Shown: positions 20,520 through 27,872 of the stretch, in pieces
Layout of the letters: each line of letters opens with the position of its first letter
Position numbering within the stretch: the first letter of the stretch is position 1
Origin: a delta proteobacterium ML8_F1
GTDB taxonomy: Bacteria; Bacillota; Clostridia; Peptostreptococcales; Acidaminobacteraceae
Direction of reading: 5' to 3'
NCBI GenBank assembly: GCA_002029975.1
Contig: LQBE01000054.1
Coordinates: 1 to 44,306, forward strand
DNA: 44,306 nucleotides
Program-made: the position numbers and the translations under genes
Notes under the pieces: model-generated
What the model saw: the letters and a program-made list of their open reading frames with translations, nothing else
Databases searched by the model: none
Told to the model about the DNA's origin: nothing

Positions 20520-20560
20520 TTCTGGCAATCGGCTTTTCTTCTATGCAATCCGGAGAAGTA

Positions 20561-20569
20561 TGTTAGAAT
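20561..20569 (+). promoter_or_regulatory. Probable extended -10 promoter of rsbV-rsbW-sigB
   Basis: TGTTAGAAT has the TGn plus TAGAAT form of an extended -10, about 33 nt before the rsbV ATG. No convincing -35 is seen. I also looked for a sigma-B type pair (GTTTAA and GGGTAT) here and found none. Confidence 0.45.
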
Positions 20570-20601
20570 GTTATTACTAAAGTATTGAAGGAGGATTCCC
20601 C

Positions 20602-20940
20602 ATGAGTTTAAGTATTGATGCTAAATACAATGAGACCAAAGAAAGCTGGGTAGTGAATCTGATTGGTGACCTGGATATCAACTCTTCCGTGACGCTGAAG
20701 GATAGACTCAATGACATTTTGGATCAGAAGGAATCTGACATAGAATTTCATATTAGTGAGCTGGCTTATATTGACTCTACGGGTTTGGGAGTCATGATCA
20801 GCCTTCTCAACAGACTGGATAAAAATGAAAATGCCATGGTAATCAACGATCCCCAGGAAAATGTCTATAAAATTTTTAAAATCACTGGTCTGAATAAAGT
20901 CATTACCATCAGAAAAGAAGGTGAACGGATTGACGGATAA
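20602..20940 (+). CDS. rsbV: Anti-sigma factor antagonist (RsbV-like)
   Basis: STAS-domain protein of 112 aa. The segment YIDSTGLGVMISL carries the serine (Ser59) that the partner kinase phosphorylates in this family. Unphosphorylated RsbV binds RsbW and frees the sigma factor. ATG 20602 has AAGGAGGA upstream. Order rsbV-rsbW-sigB is that of Clostridioides and Bacillus stress operons. SpoIIAA of the sporulation sigF operon is the alternative, but the sigma factor here is SigB-like. Confidence 0.9.
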   Translation: MSLSIDAKYNETKESWVVNLIGDLDINSSVTLKDRLNDILDQKESDIEFHISELAYIDSTGLGVMISLLNRLDKNENAMVINDPQENVYKIFKITGLNKVITIRKEGERIDG

Positions 20941-21328
20941 AATTTCCATGACCATACCGAATCAGGCGCAGTATGTCTCCATTGCCCGCCTGACAGCGAC
21001 GGTGATTGCCAATACCCTGGGTTTTGATATAGATGAAATTGAGGATATCAAGGTTGCTATTGGTGAAGCCTGCAATAATGCTGTGATGCACGGCAACAAG
21101 AGTTCAAACATCACCTTGGATTTTCAAATTCATGAGGGACGGTTTTTTGTAGAAATCACAGATGATGGAGAGGGTTTTGACTTTGAAGAATATGCCGAGC
21201 CGGTACTCGAAGAATACAAGGGTCGGGGACTGGGGCTTTTCATTATTAAAACGCTGATGGATGAAATGATTATAGACAGCGGTATGGGAAATGGCACCAG
21301 GATCACCTTGATCAAAAACAAGGAATAA
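20930..21328 (+). CDS. rsbW: Anti-sigma factor serine kinase (RsbW-like)
   Basis: GHKL-type kinase of about 132 aa. The N box is EACNNAVMH, the G1 box DDGEGFDF and the G2 box GRGLGLFII. It should bind and hold the sigma factor and phosphorylate RsbV. The TTG at 20930 is preferred: AGAAGGTG precedes it by 6 nt and the protein then begins TDKISMTIPNQAQY like its relatives. An in-frame GTG at 20921 lies inside that site. The start overlaps the rsbV end by 11 nt. Confidence 0.9.
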   Translation: MTDKISMTIPNQAQYVSIARLTATVIANTLGFDIDEIEDIKVAIGEACNNAVMHGNKSSNITLDFQIHEGRFFVEITDDGEGFDFEEYAEPVLEEYKGRGLGLFIIKTLMDEMIIDSGMGNGTRITLIKNKE

Positions 21329-21344
21329 GAGTTGGGGGCTGACC

Positions 21345-22115
21345 ATGACTAATGGCTTGAACTATAAAGAGATGGGATCGAGAGATTTGTTTGTCCTCTA
21401 TGAAGAAACAAAATCCCGCGAAATCCGAAATGAGATATTCAAGCGATATCAGTATATTGCTGAAATTCTTTCAAAAAAATTCATCAACAAGGGAATAGAC
21501 TATGAAGATATCTTTCAGGTGGCCTCCCTTGGACTGATTTATGCCATTGAACGCTATGACCTTTCGAGGGGTTTTGAATTCTCAAGTTTTGCAACACCGA
21601 CCATTATCGGTGAAATCAAAAAATATTTCCGGGACAAGGGCTGGTCTGTTCGGGTGCCCAGAAGAATCCAGGAGATGTCTAAAAAAATCAACATGGCTAA
21701 AAACAAGCTGCAGCAGGATTTGCAAAGAGCACCTCAAATCAGTGATATCGCCAGGTATCTTTCAGTCACTGAGGAAGAGGTCATAGAAGCCATGGAAGCC
21801 TCTCAGGTGTATACACCAAAATCCCTGGACATCACCTATGATACCAATACCGACGACAAGGATATTCAACTCATAGATATTATCGGTGACAATGACAAAT
21901 ATTTTGATGTGATTGAAAACAAGGATTTTATAAACCGATGCATGGACAAGCTTTCTCCAGTTGAGGTGAGAATCATTCATGAAAGATTTTTTGACAACAA
22001 GACCCAGGTCAGTGTTGCCGATGAATTGGGTGTTTCCCAGATGACGGTTTCCCGAATGGAGAAGAAAATTATCAAGAAGTTCAAGAAAGAACTGGACAAG
22101 ATCAGTGAGATTTAA
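21345..22115 (+). CDS. sigB: RNA polymerase sigma factor, SigB/SigF family
   Basis: Sigma factor of 256 aa. Region 2 reads DYEDIFQVASLGLIYAIERYD and is followed by SSFATPTIIGEIKKYFRDKGW and VRVPRRIQE, which are hallmarks of the SigB group rather than SigF. Regions 3 and 4 follow; region 4 has TQVSVADELGVSQMTVSRME. A G-rich site (GGGGG) precedes the ATG. It forms a partner-switch module with the two genes upstream, but no RsbU, RsbP or RsbX phosphatase gene is next to it. Confidence 0.91.
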   Translation: MTNGLNYKEMGSRDLFVLYEETKSREIRNEIFKRYQYIAEILSKKFINKGIDYEDIFQVASLGLIYAIERYDLSRGFEFSSFATPTIIGEIKKYFRDKGWSVRVPRRIQEMSKKINMAKNKLQQDLQRAPQISDIARYLSVTEEEVIEAMEASQVYTPKSLDITYDTNTDDKDIQLIDIIGDNDKYFDVIENKDFINRCMDKLSPVEVRIIHERFFDNKTQVSVADELGVSQMTVSRMEKKIIKKFKKELDKISEI

Positions 22116-22149
22116 AAAAATCACCCGGACAGACTCAGGGTGATTTTTC
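22114..22149. terminator. Bidirectional terminator between sigB and trpS
   Basis: AAAAATCACCC (22116-22126) pairs with GGGTGATTTTT (22138-22148). The A- and T-runs on both sides allow termination of both converging genes. Confidence 0.85.
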
Positions 22150-22160
22150 ATTTCACAAAT

Positions 22161-23147
22161 TTAGAATTGAACGAATCCCATTTTTTTCTTGACCCGTTTC
22201 AGGACTTCGGAAGAAATTTCGTCGGCGTGGGCGGCTCCCGCCATGAGAATTTCCTTGAGCTCCTGTGAGTTTCTCAGTTCACTGTACCTCTGTTTGATGG
22301 GTTTGAGGTATTCGATGATGACCTCCACCAGATCTTTTTTCAGTGTGCCATACCCCTGGGAAGTGTACTTTTTCTCCAATGCCTCAACCGTTGTATTGCC
22401 GAAAACCGAATATAGGGTAAGCAGGTTGCTGATACCGGGTTTGTTTTCCCAGTCAAGCCGAATTTCAGATTCAGAATCCGTGGTCGCCCGCATAATGCTC
22501 TTTTTAATCTGGGATTCAGAATCCAAAAGACCGATTTTGCTTAGGGCATTCTCATTGCTTTTACTCATTTTGGAAGTGGGATCGTCAAGGGACATGATTC
22601 TGGCGCCTACCTTGGGATAAAATCCTTCGGGGACAACGAAGGTATCCCCGTATTTGTTGTTGAATCTGAGAGCGATGTCCCGGGTCAATTCAATATGCTG
22701 TTGCTGGTCATTGCCTACTGGGACATAATGGGTGTCATAGGCCAGTATGTCCGCAGCCATTAAAATAGGGTAGGTGTAAAGTCCATTGGTTACGGAGACA
22801 AGTTTCTCTGATTTATCCTTGAACTGGGTCATCCGGTTGAGTTCACCCATGTAGGAATTGCACTGGAGCAGCCAGGCCAGCTCGGTGTGGGCAGGAACCT
22901 GGGACTGTAGAAACAGGGTGGATTTCATAGGATCCAGTCCGATGGCAATAAACAGGGCTGCCAGTTCCAGGGAGTGTTCATACAATGATTTCGGATCCTG
23001 GGGGACTGTCACAGAATGCAGATCCACAATACAATAAAAACAATCATTTTCTGGATTGTCCTGTAGCTTGACGAAATTCTTCATGGCGGAGTAATTGCCC
23101 AGGTGGATCATTCCAGAGGGCTGGACTCCAGAAAAAACTCTTTTCAT
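22161..23147 (-). CDS. trpS: Tryptophanyl-tRNA synthetase
   Basis: Class I synthetase of 328 aa. HIGH-like HLGN is at about residues 15-18 and KMSKS is in TSKMSKSNENA. The GNDQQQHIELTRDIA segment is typical of TrpRS. ATG 23147 has GGAGGT at good spacing; a TTG at 23162 lies in that site. It has its own promoter and no T-box leader: the region between -10 and ribosome binding site is only about 20 nt. Confidence 0.96.
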   Translation of the reverse strand: MKRVFSGVQPSGMIHLGNYSAMKNFVKLQDNPENDCFYCIVDLHSVTVPQDPKSLYEHSLELAALFIAIGLDPMKSTLFLQSQVPAHTELAWLLQCNSYMGELNRMTQFKDKSEKLVSVTNGLYTYPILMAADILAYDTHYVPVGNDQQQHIELTRDIALRFNNKYGDTFVVPEGFYPKVGARIMSLDDPTSKMSKSNENALSKIGLLDSESQIKKSIMRATTDSESEIRLDWENKPGISNLLTLYSVFGNTTVEALEKKYTSQGYGTLKKDLVEVIIEYLKPIKQRYSELRNSQELKEILMAGAAHADEISSEVLKRVKKKMGFVQF

Positions 23148-23174
23148 AGGTAGTACCTCCAATGATTTTAATAC

Positions 23175-23206
23175 ATTATATTATAGCATTCTTTTGATTT
23201 CAATGG
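23175..23206 (-). promoter_or_regulatory. Promoter of trpS
   Basis: On the minus strand TTGAAA, a 17-bp spacer and TATAAT lie just before trpS. The -10 overlaps a second TATAAT shifted by 5 bp and preceded by TGC. Confidence 0.75.
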
Positions 23207-23271
23207 TCGATTCTTGTTGACATTTATCCAAATGTGTTGTTAACTAGAAATGTTATGGAAAAGGAGATTAT

Positions 23272-24846
23272 ATGAATAAAACAATGAAATTCAACGAATT
23301 AGGATTATCACCGCGTCTATTGAAGGTAATTGATGAAAAGGGGTTTGAAGAAGCCACTCCGATACAAACCCAAATGATTCCTCTGCTTTTAGAGAAAAAT
23401 GCCGATGTCATTGCCAAGGCGCAAACCGGAACCGGAAAGACTGCGGCCTTTGGAATACCTCTTATGGATAAGATCAAATTTGATACCAAGGCCCCCAAGG
23501 TTTTAGTACTGACACCCACCAGGGAGCTTTCAATCCAGGTTTCTGAGGAACTGAATTCCCTGAGACCGGAAAAATCCATGAGAATCATGCCAATCTACGG
23601 CGGCTCATCCATGGACCGACAGCTCAAAGCCATCAGAAACGGACTCAGTATAGTGGTGGGAACGCCCGGACGGGTGATGGACCACATGAGAAGGAATAAA
23701 CGACTTTTTGAAGAGATTGAGTACCTGGTTCTTGATGAAGCCGACGAGATGCTGAGCATGGGTTTTATCGAGGACATTGAATTTGTCATTGCCAACAGCA
23801 ACCCGGAAAAAAATATTCTCTTGATGTCTGCGACCATGCCCAGGGAAATCATCGACCTGTCCCGCAAGTTCCTCAAAGATGCTGAAAAAATCGATATCAA
23901 GTCCAAGCAGATGACCACAGAGCTGACCAGACAAATATACTTTGAGGTCAAAAACGCCGACAAACTGGAAGCCATGTGCCGGATCATTGACATTGAAAAG
24001 GAATTCTATGCCATCATCTTCTGTCGAACCAAGAAGGACACCGATGAACTCAGCAGCCAGCTGGTGAACAGGGGATACGATGCAGAAGCTCTTCACGGGG
24101 ATATTTCACAGATCCAGCGGGAAAGAATCTTCAACAAATTCAAAAACAAGAATATCAATATTCTGGTGGCGACTGATGTCGCGGCGAGAGGAATTGATGT
24201 CTCAGGCCTGACCCACGTCATCAACTACTCAATTCCCCAGGACCCTGAAAGCTATGTACACCGCATCGGGCGTACCGGCAGGGCGGGACTTGAAGGGACA
24301 GCAATTACTTTTGTGACGCCCCAGGAGTACAAAAAACTCCATTTCATCACCCAGAAGACCAAGACGGCTATCGTCAAGGGCAAGGTGCCCCAGGTAAACG
24401 ATATCATCGGTACCAAGCTTGACCATATTCTTAACACTATCGATGTTTCCGTCGGAAATTATAAAGAAGACATCTACTATGAAACCGCCAAAGAACTGCA
24501 GGAGAAGTATGATCCGACGGAAGTACTAGCAACGGTCCTTAAGCTCAACTACAATGAGGAGCTCGACCCCAAACAGTACAAGCAAATCAGTGAAATTGTA
24601 CTGAACAAATCCGGAAAATCCCGTCTCTTCATCGCCAAGGGCAAGAAGGACAACTTCGACAATAACATGCTGATCAAGTACATTGTAAAAGAAGCCGGTA
24701 TCAAAGCCAGCAAAATCAAGGACGTTCAGGTTCTGGACAAGTTTTCTTTCATCACTGTGGATTTTGTAGAGGCGGAGATCATCCTCCATGCTTTCAAGAA
24801 CAAGAAAATCGGTCGCAGAAAAATTATTGAAATTGCAAAAAAATAG
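23272..24846 (+). CDS. DEAD-box RNA helicase with DbpA-type RNA-binding domain
   Basis: ATP-dependent RNA helicase of 524 aa. Motifs are the Q motif GFEEATPIQ, AQTGTGKT (about 50-57), PTREL, DEAD (155-158), SAT, and HRIGRTGRAG in the second RecA domain. The C-terminal 75 residues (RLFIAKGKKDNFDNNML onward) look like the DbpA RNA-binding domain, which in B. subtilis DbpA/YxiN binds 23S rRNA hairpin 92. A role in ribosome assembly or cold adaptation is therefore likely. TTGACA at 23217-23222 may be its -35, but no good -10 is visible. AAAGGAGA precedes the ATG. CsdA/DeaD-like is the broader alternative name. Confidence 0.92.
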   Translation: MNKTMKFNELGLSPRLLKVIDEKGFEEATPIQTQMIPLLLEKNADVIAKAQTGTGKTAAFGIPLMDKIKFDTKAPKVLVLTPTRELSIQVSEELNSLRPEKSMRIMPIYGGSSMDRQLKAIRNGLSIVVGTPGRVMDHMRRNKRLFEEIEYLVLDEADEMLSMGFIEDIEFVIANSNPEKNILLMSATMPREIIDLSRKFLKDAEKIDIKSKQMTTELTRQIYFEVKNADKLEAMCRIIDIEKEFYAIIFCRTKKDTDELSSQLVNRGYDAEALHGDISQIQRERIFNKFKNKNINILVATDVAARGIDVSGLTHVINYSIPQDPESYVHRIGRTGRAGLEGTAITFVTPQEYKKLHFITQKTKTAIVKGKVPQVNDIIGTKLDHILNTIDVSVGNYKEDIYYETAKELQEKYDPTEVLATVLKLNYNEELDPKQYKQISEIVLNKSGKSRLFIAKGKKDNFDNNMLIKYIVKEAGIKASKIKDVQVLDKFSFITVDFVEAEIILHAFKNKKIGRRKIIEIAKK

Positions 24847-24878
24847 GACCCACCACTTAAGTAGATGAGCACCTGTTT

Positions 24879-24918
24879 AAAAGCCCTCAGCCATATCATG
24901 GCCCAGGGCTTTTTTTCA
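24879..24918. terminator. Bidirectional terminator after helicase gene
   Basis: AAAAGCCCT (24879-24887) pairs with AGGGCTTTT (24905-24913), with an inner CCAT/ATGG stem. Seven or more T follow on the plus strand and an A-run precedes the stem for the converging minus-strand gene. Confidence 0.85.
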
Positions 24919-24921
24919 ATG

Positions 24922-25098
24922 TTATTTTGCTGTGTAATAGCATCTTTTGGGGGATTCGATTTTTTCTTCCTTTTTTAGCTGTTTGATGATTTTGTCAACT
25001 TCTCCCTTGTCCAGTTCTGCTCTTTCGGCAATTTCCCCCGCCTTCAAGGGTTCTTCAGAAGCTTCAAGGACATTTAGGACGACCTCAAGGTTTTCCAT
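24922..25098 (-). CDS. Small winged-helix protein
   Basis: Protein of 58 aa: a helix, then PLKAGEIAERAELDKGEVDKII as helix-turn-helix, then KKEEKIESPKRCYYTAK as a short wing. It resembles stand-alone winged-helix proteins common in clostridia and some archaea; target and role are not known to me. ATG 25098 is chosen for AGGAGGTG upstream; a longer in-frame start at 25125 has none. It is transcribed away from sdpR by a strong divergent promoter. Confidence 0.75.
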   Translation of the reverse strand: MENLEVVLNVLEASEEPLKAGEIAERAELDKGEVDKIIKQLKKEEKIESPKRCYYTAK

Positions 25099-25145
25099 GG
25101 GTTTCACCTCCTGTAATGAGTACAAATATGTAATATAGTAACACC

Positions 25146-25173
25146 ATTATAACGCACCTTTTTATTTTGTCAA
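25146..25173 (-). promoter_or_regulatory. Promoter of the small winged-helix gene
   Basis: On the minus strand TTGACA (25173-25168), a 16-bp spacer and TATAAT (25151-25146). Its -35 lies 6 bp from the -35 of the divergent sdpR promoter. Confidence 0.82.
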
Positions 25174-25179
25174 TAGGGG

Positions 25180-25230
25180 TTGCAATTTGACGGAAAAACC
25201 CTACAATATATTTAGACATATGTCTAAATA
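25180..25230 (+). promoter_or_regulatory. sdpR-sdpI promoter with 22-bp palindromic operator
   Basis: TTGCAA (25180-25185), a 16-bp spacer and TACAAT (25202-25207) form the promoter. Directly after it, 25209-25230 is a perfect palindrome (TATTTAGACAT followed by its reverse complement), covering the expected transcription start. This is the position of an autorepressor operator for the ArsR-type product of the next gene. Confidence 0.82.
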
Positions 25231-25247
25231 AAGGAGTGTGAAACCAT

Positions 25248-25529
25248 TTGAATGCCATATTCAAAGCTTTGTCAGATCCCACCCGGCGGAAAATTCTCGA
25301 AATGCTGACAGAGAGGGATTTGAAGGCGGGTGATATTGCGGACAATTTTTCAATCACCAAGGCTTCAATTTCCCATCATCTCAGTATCCTCAAAGAGGCA
25401 GAGCTGATTCAGAGTGAAAGGCAGGGACAAGCCATTGTCTATTCACTGAATACCACGGTGTTTCAGGAAACCCTGCGATGGTTTTATGATTTTATGAATA
25501 AAGGAAGTGACAGCAATGATGAAAAATAA
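25248..25529 (+). CDS. sdpR: ArsR-family autorepressor, SdpR-like
   Basis: ArsR winged-helix protein of 93 aa. It begins NAIFKALSDPTRRKILEML, with ITKASISHHLSILKEAEL as recognition helix. No metal-binding ELCVC motif is present, which fits the SdpR branch rather than metal sensors. The start is TTG at 25248 with AAGGAGTG 9 nt upstream. It overlaps sdpI by 14 nt. In B. subtilis SdpR is released from DNA when SdpI binds the toxin SdpC at the membrane (family knowledge). Confidence 0.88.
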   Translation: MNAIFKALSDPTRRKILEMLTERDLKAGDIADNFSITKASISHHLSILKEAELIQSERQGQAIVYSLNTTVFQETLRWFYDFMNKGSDSNDEK

Positions 25530-26148
25530 ATGGTTGTGGGGTTTGAGTATCCTTTCTTTTATTGGGACCCTTGGGATTTACAACCTCCTTCCCGAGACAA
25601 TTCCCACCCATTGGAACATCCAGGGGGAGGTGGACCGCTACAGTGGCCGTTATATGGCCTTGATTTTGGCAGCCCTGCCAGTGGTTCTGTATTACTTTAT
25701 GATTCTAATCCCCAAAATAGATCCCAGACGGGACAATTATGCCAGGCATGCCAGGGCCTACAGTATGATAAAGCAGGGAACAATTCTCTTTCTGATTCTT
25801 ATGGTGTGGCTCACCAATCTCTATTCCCTGGGCTGGGAAACAGATATCTCGAAAATTGTGATTATCGGTGTGGGGGTGCTCTTTGCCCTCATCGGGAATT
25901 ATCTGACTCAGATCAAGCATAATTACTTTGTGGGAATTCGGACACCCTGGACCCTTGCCAGTGAAACGGTCTGGAAAAAGACTCATCGACTGGGCGGAAT
26001 TCTCTTTGTCATATTTGGAATCATGATGATTGCCAGTGCCTTTATTTCCAATGTTTTCAGCGCTGTGGTCATAGGTTTTGCAGTCGTGGTCATCGTCATC
26101 GGTCTGTTCGGATACTCCTATTGGCTATTTAGGAAAATTGAAGGTTAG
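25516..26148 (+). CDS. sdpI: SdpI-family membrane immunity protein
   Basis: Membrane protein of 210 aa. The N-terminal DUF1648-type segment has LPETIPTHWNIQGEVDRY between the first helix and the second. About six hydrophobic helices follow, with the SdpI-type segment HNYFVGIRTPWTLASETVWKKTHR. In B. subtilis SdpI gives immunity to the SdpC toxin and sequesters SdpR. ATG 25516 is chosen with AAAGGA about 10 nt upstream; GTG 25507 abuts that site. No sdpA, sdpB or sdpC gene is near. Confidence 0.9.
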   Translation: MMKNKWLWGLSILSFIGTLGIYNLLPETIPTHWNIQGEVDRYSGRYMALILAALPVVLYYFMILIPKIDPRRDNYARHARAYSMIKQGTILFLILMVWLTNLYSLGWETDISKIVIIGVGVLFALIGNYLTQIKHNYFVGIRTPWTLASETVWKKTHRLGGILFVIFGIMMIASAFISNVFSAVVIGFAVVVIVIGLFGYSYWLFRKIEG

Positions 26149-26163
26149 AATAACTGTATTCAA

Positions 26164-26192
26164 TTGACTTTAAAATCAGGTTACTATATCAT
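26164..26192 (+). promoter_or_regulatory. Promoter of the GntR gene
   Basis: TTGACT (26164-26169), a 17-bp spacer and TATCAT (26187-26192), about 40 nt before the GTG start. Confidence 0.6.
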
Positions 26193-26230
26193 TGAGATGA
26201 AACCAACAAAGATTTTTGGAGGATGATGGC

Positions 26231-26896
26231 GTGGATTTATTAGACCAGAAAAGGGAAAACAAGTCCCTCACCACCCTGATTTTTGAAAAGATTCGGGAGG
26301 ATATTCTCAACGGTGAATATCGCAATGATGAAAAGATTGTCGAGGCAAAGGTCGCCGATGAACTCGGTGTATCCAGGACACCGGTCCGGGAAGCCTTAAA
26401 ACAGCTGGAGCTTGACGGCCTAGTGGAAAACATCCCTAACCGGGGGGTGGTTGTTCGGGGAATAACGCCCCAGGATGTGGATGATATTTATACCATGAGA
26501 ATCGCTGTTGAAGGTATTGTAGCCAGGTGGTCAGTTACCAGAATCAGTGAAGAAGCCCTGGCACAGATGAAGGAAGTCTATGAACTCATGGAGTTCTACA
26601 CCATGAAAAATGACATAGATAAGATTTTCGAACTCAACACCAAATTTCATGAAATCATTTACACGGCCGCCAGCAGTCGCTACCTCGAACACGTACTCAA
26701 GGATTTTCAGCAGTTTATCAAATCAACCCGAAAGAAATCCCTTGCCATGGAGGGTCGGGCCCAAAAGGCCCTGGAAGAGCATAAAAGGATAGTCGATGCG
26801 TTTTATGCCAGGGATGTGGACAAGGCGGTAGAGGCATTGACCTACCATATCGGACAATCCCAAAAGAATGCAGGAAAAGCAGTAAAAGGGCTATAA
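26231..26896 (+). CDS. GntR-family regulator, FCD (FadR) subfamily
   Basis: Regulator of 221 aa. The N-terminal winged helix has LTTLIFEKIREDILNGEY and VADELGVSRTPVREALKQLE (about residues 38-57). The C-terminal all-helical FCD ligand domain has the metal/ligand histidine pattern (FHEIIY and later EEHKRIVDAF and TYHIG). The start is GTG at 26231 because GGAGG lies about 8 nt upstream; a TTG at 26216 overlaps that site. It lies directly before nadABC, so control of NAD synthesis is possible but only inferred. A terminator follows before the nad promoter. Confidence 0.88.
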   Translation: MDLLDQKRENKSLTTLIFEKIREDILNGEYRNDEKIVEAKVADELGVSRTPVREALKQLELDGLVENIPNRGVVVRGITPQDVDDIYTMRIAVEGIVARWSVTRISEEALAQMKEVYELMEFYTMKNDIDKIFELNTKFHEIIYTAASSRYLEHVLKDFQQFIKSTRKKSLAMEGRAQKALEEHKRIVDAFYARDVDKAVEALTYHIGQSQKNAGKAVKGL

Positions 26897-26913
26897 GATG
26901 GCCTTTTTTTTCT
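26885..26913 (+). terminator. Terminator after the GntR gene
   Basis: An AAAAGG...CCTTTT stem with one inner mismatch overlaps the stop codon and is followed by eight or more T. Confidence 0.7.
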
Positions 26914-26919
26914 TTTAAG

Positions 26920-26928
26920 TGATATAAT
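26920..26928 (+). promoter_or_regulatory. Extended -10 promoter of nadABC
   Basis: TGATATAAT has TGn followed by TATAAT, about 36 nt before the nadA ATG. No clear -35 is visible. No second dyad operator is evident. Confidence 0.6.
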
Positions 26929-26963
26929 TTGTTTCAGCAGCAGAATATTCTAAGGAGTCGATT

Positions 26964-27872
26964 ATGGAAAGAAAAAAAATTATTGACAGTATCATCAGAC
27001 TGAAGAAAGAAAAACAGGCACTGGTTCTGGCCCATAACTATCAAATTGGTGAGATTCAGGATCTGGCGGACTATGTGGGGGATTCTCTTCAACTCGCAAG
27101 AAAAGCCATGGAAATCCAGGAAGACCTGATTGTCTTCTGCGGGGTCAGATTCATGGCTGAAAGCGCCAAACTACTCAATCCGGATAAAAAAGTGGTCTTG
27201 CCCAGACTCGATGCCGGCTGCCCCATGGCGGACATGGTGACGGCTCAAGGGATTCAATCCTACAGGGAGAGTCATCCAGATACCGTGGTGGTGACCTATG
27301 TCAATTCCTCAGCGGCTGTCAAAAGTGTCAGTGATATCTGCTGCACTTCTGCCAATGCGGTGGATATTGTCAGCAGGATTGAGAGCCGGGAAATCCTGTT
27401 TGCCCCGGACAGGAATCTCGGAGCCTTTGTTCAGGAAAGGTTGGCGGGAAAAGTCATCACCCGGTGGGAGGGCTTTTGTCCGGTCCATGACAGGGTGACC
27501 GCCAGTGAAGTCGAAGCCATGAAAAGAAGTCATCCGGGAATTGAAGTGCTGGTCCATCCGGAGTGTCGTCAAGAGGTTTTTCATCTGGCGGACTTTGTGG
27601 GAAGCACCTCACAAATCCTTGCGTATGTCAAAGAGAGTCCCGGGAAGCAGTTTATTATCGGGACAGAGAGGGGTATTCTGCATACTCTGGAAAAAGAAAA
27701 TCCCCATAAGGAATTTCATTTGCTCTCTGAAAAACTGGTCTGTGAGGACATGAAGAAAATCACCCTGGAGGATTTGTTGAGGGCCCTGGAAGATGAAGGA
27801 CCTGAGATTCTATTGGACCCGGCCGTGGCCCGGGGCGGGAAAAAGGCCCTTGAAAGGATGCTGGATCAATAA
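26964..27872 (+). CDS. nadA: Quinolinate synthase NadA
   Basis: Quinolinate synthase of 302 aa, which condenses iminoaspartate with dihydroxyacetone phosphate. Three cysteines fit the [4Fe-4S] ligands: Cys86 (GCPMADM), Cys172 (GFCPVH) and Cys260 (LVCEDMKKIT). AHNYQ near residue 24 and SSAAVK near 116 are conserved substrate-binding segments. AAGGAG precedes the ATG. It is followed without a gap by nadB. Confidence 0.97.
   Translation: MERKKIIDSIIRLKKEKQALVLAHNYQIGEIQDLADYVGDSLQLARKAMEIQEDLIVFCGVRFMAESAKLLNPDKKVVLPRLDAGCPMADMVTAQGIQSYRESHPDTVVVTYVNSSAAVKSVSDICCTSANAVDIVSRIESREILFAPDRNLGAFVQERLAGKVITRWEGFCPVHDRVTASEVEAMKRSHPGIEVLVHPECRQEVFHLADFVGSTSQILAYVKESPGKQFIIGTERGILHTLEKENPHKEFHLLSEKLVCEDMKKITLEDLLRALEDEGPEILLDPAVARGGKKALERMLDQ

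Noticed and set aside
20921-20929. GTG 20921 as rsbW start
   Set aside because: It lies within the AAGGTG ribosome binding site for TTG 20930, which gives the conserved N terminus. It cannot be excluded entirely.
22161-23206. T-box leader before trpS
   Set aside because: The -10 lies about 30 nt from the start, leaving no room for a T-box, and no T-box core is present.
27636-27650. TCCCGGGAA in nadA as a Noc-binding site
   Set aside because: Only the core matches ATTTCCCGGGAAAT; the outer bases do not. Several CCCGGG cores occur by chance in the window.
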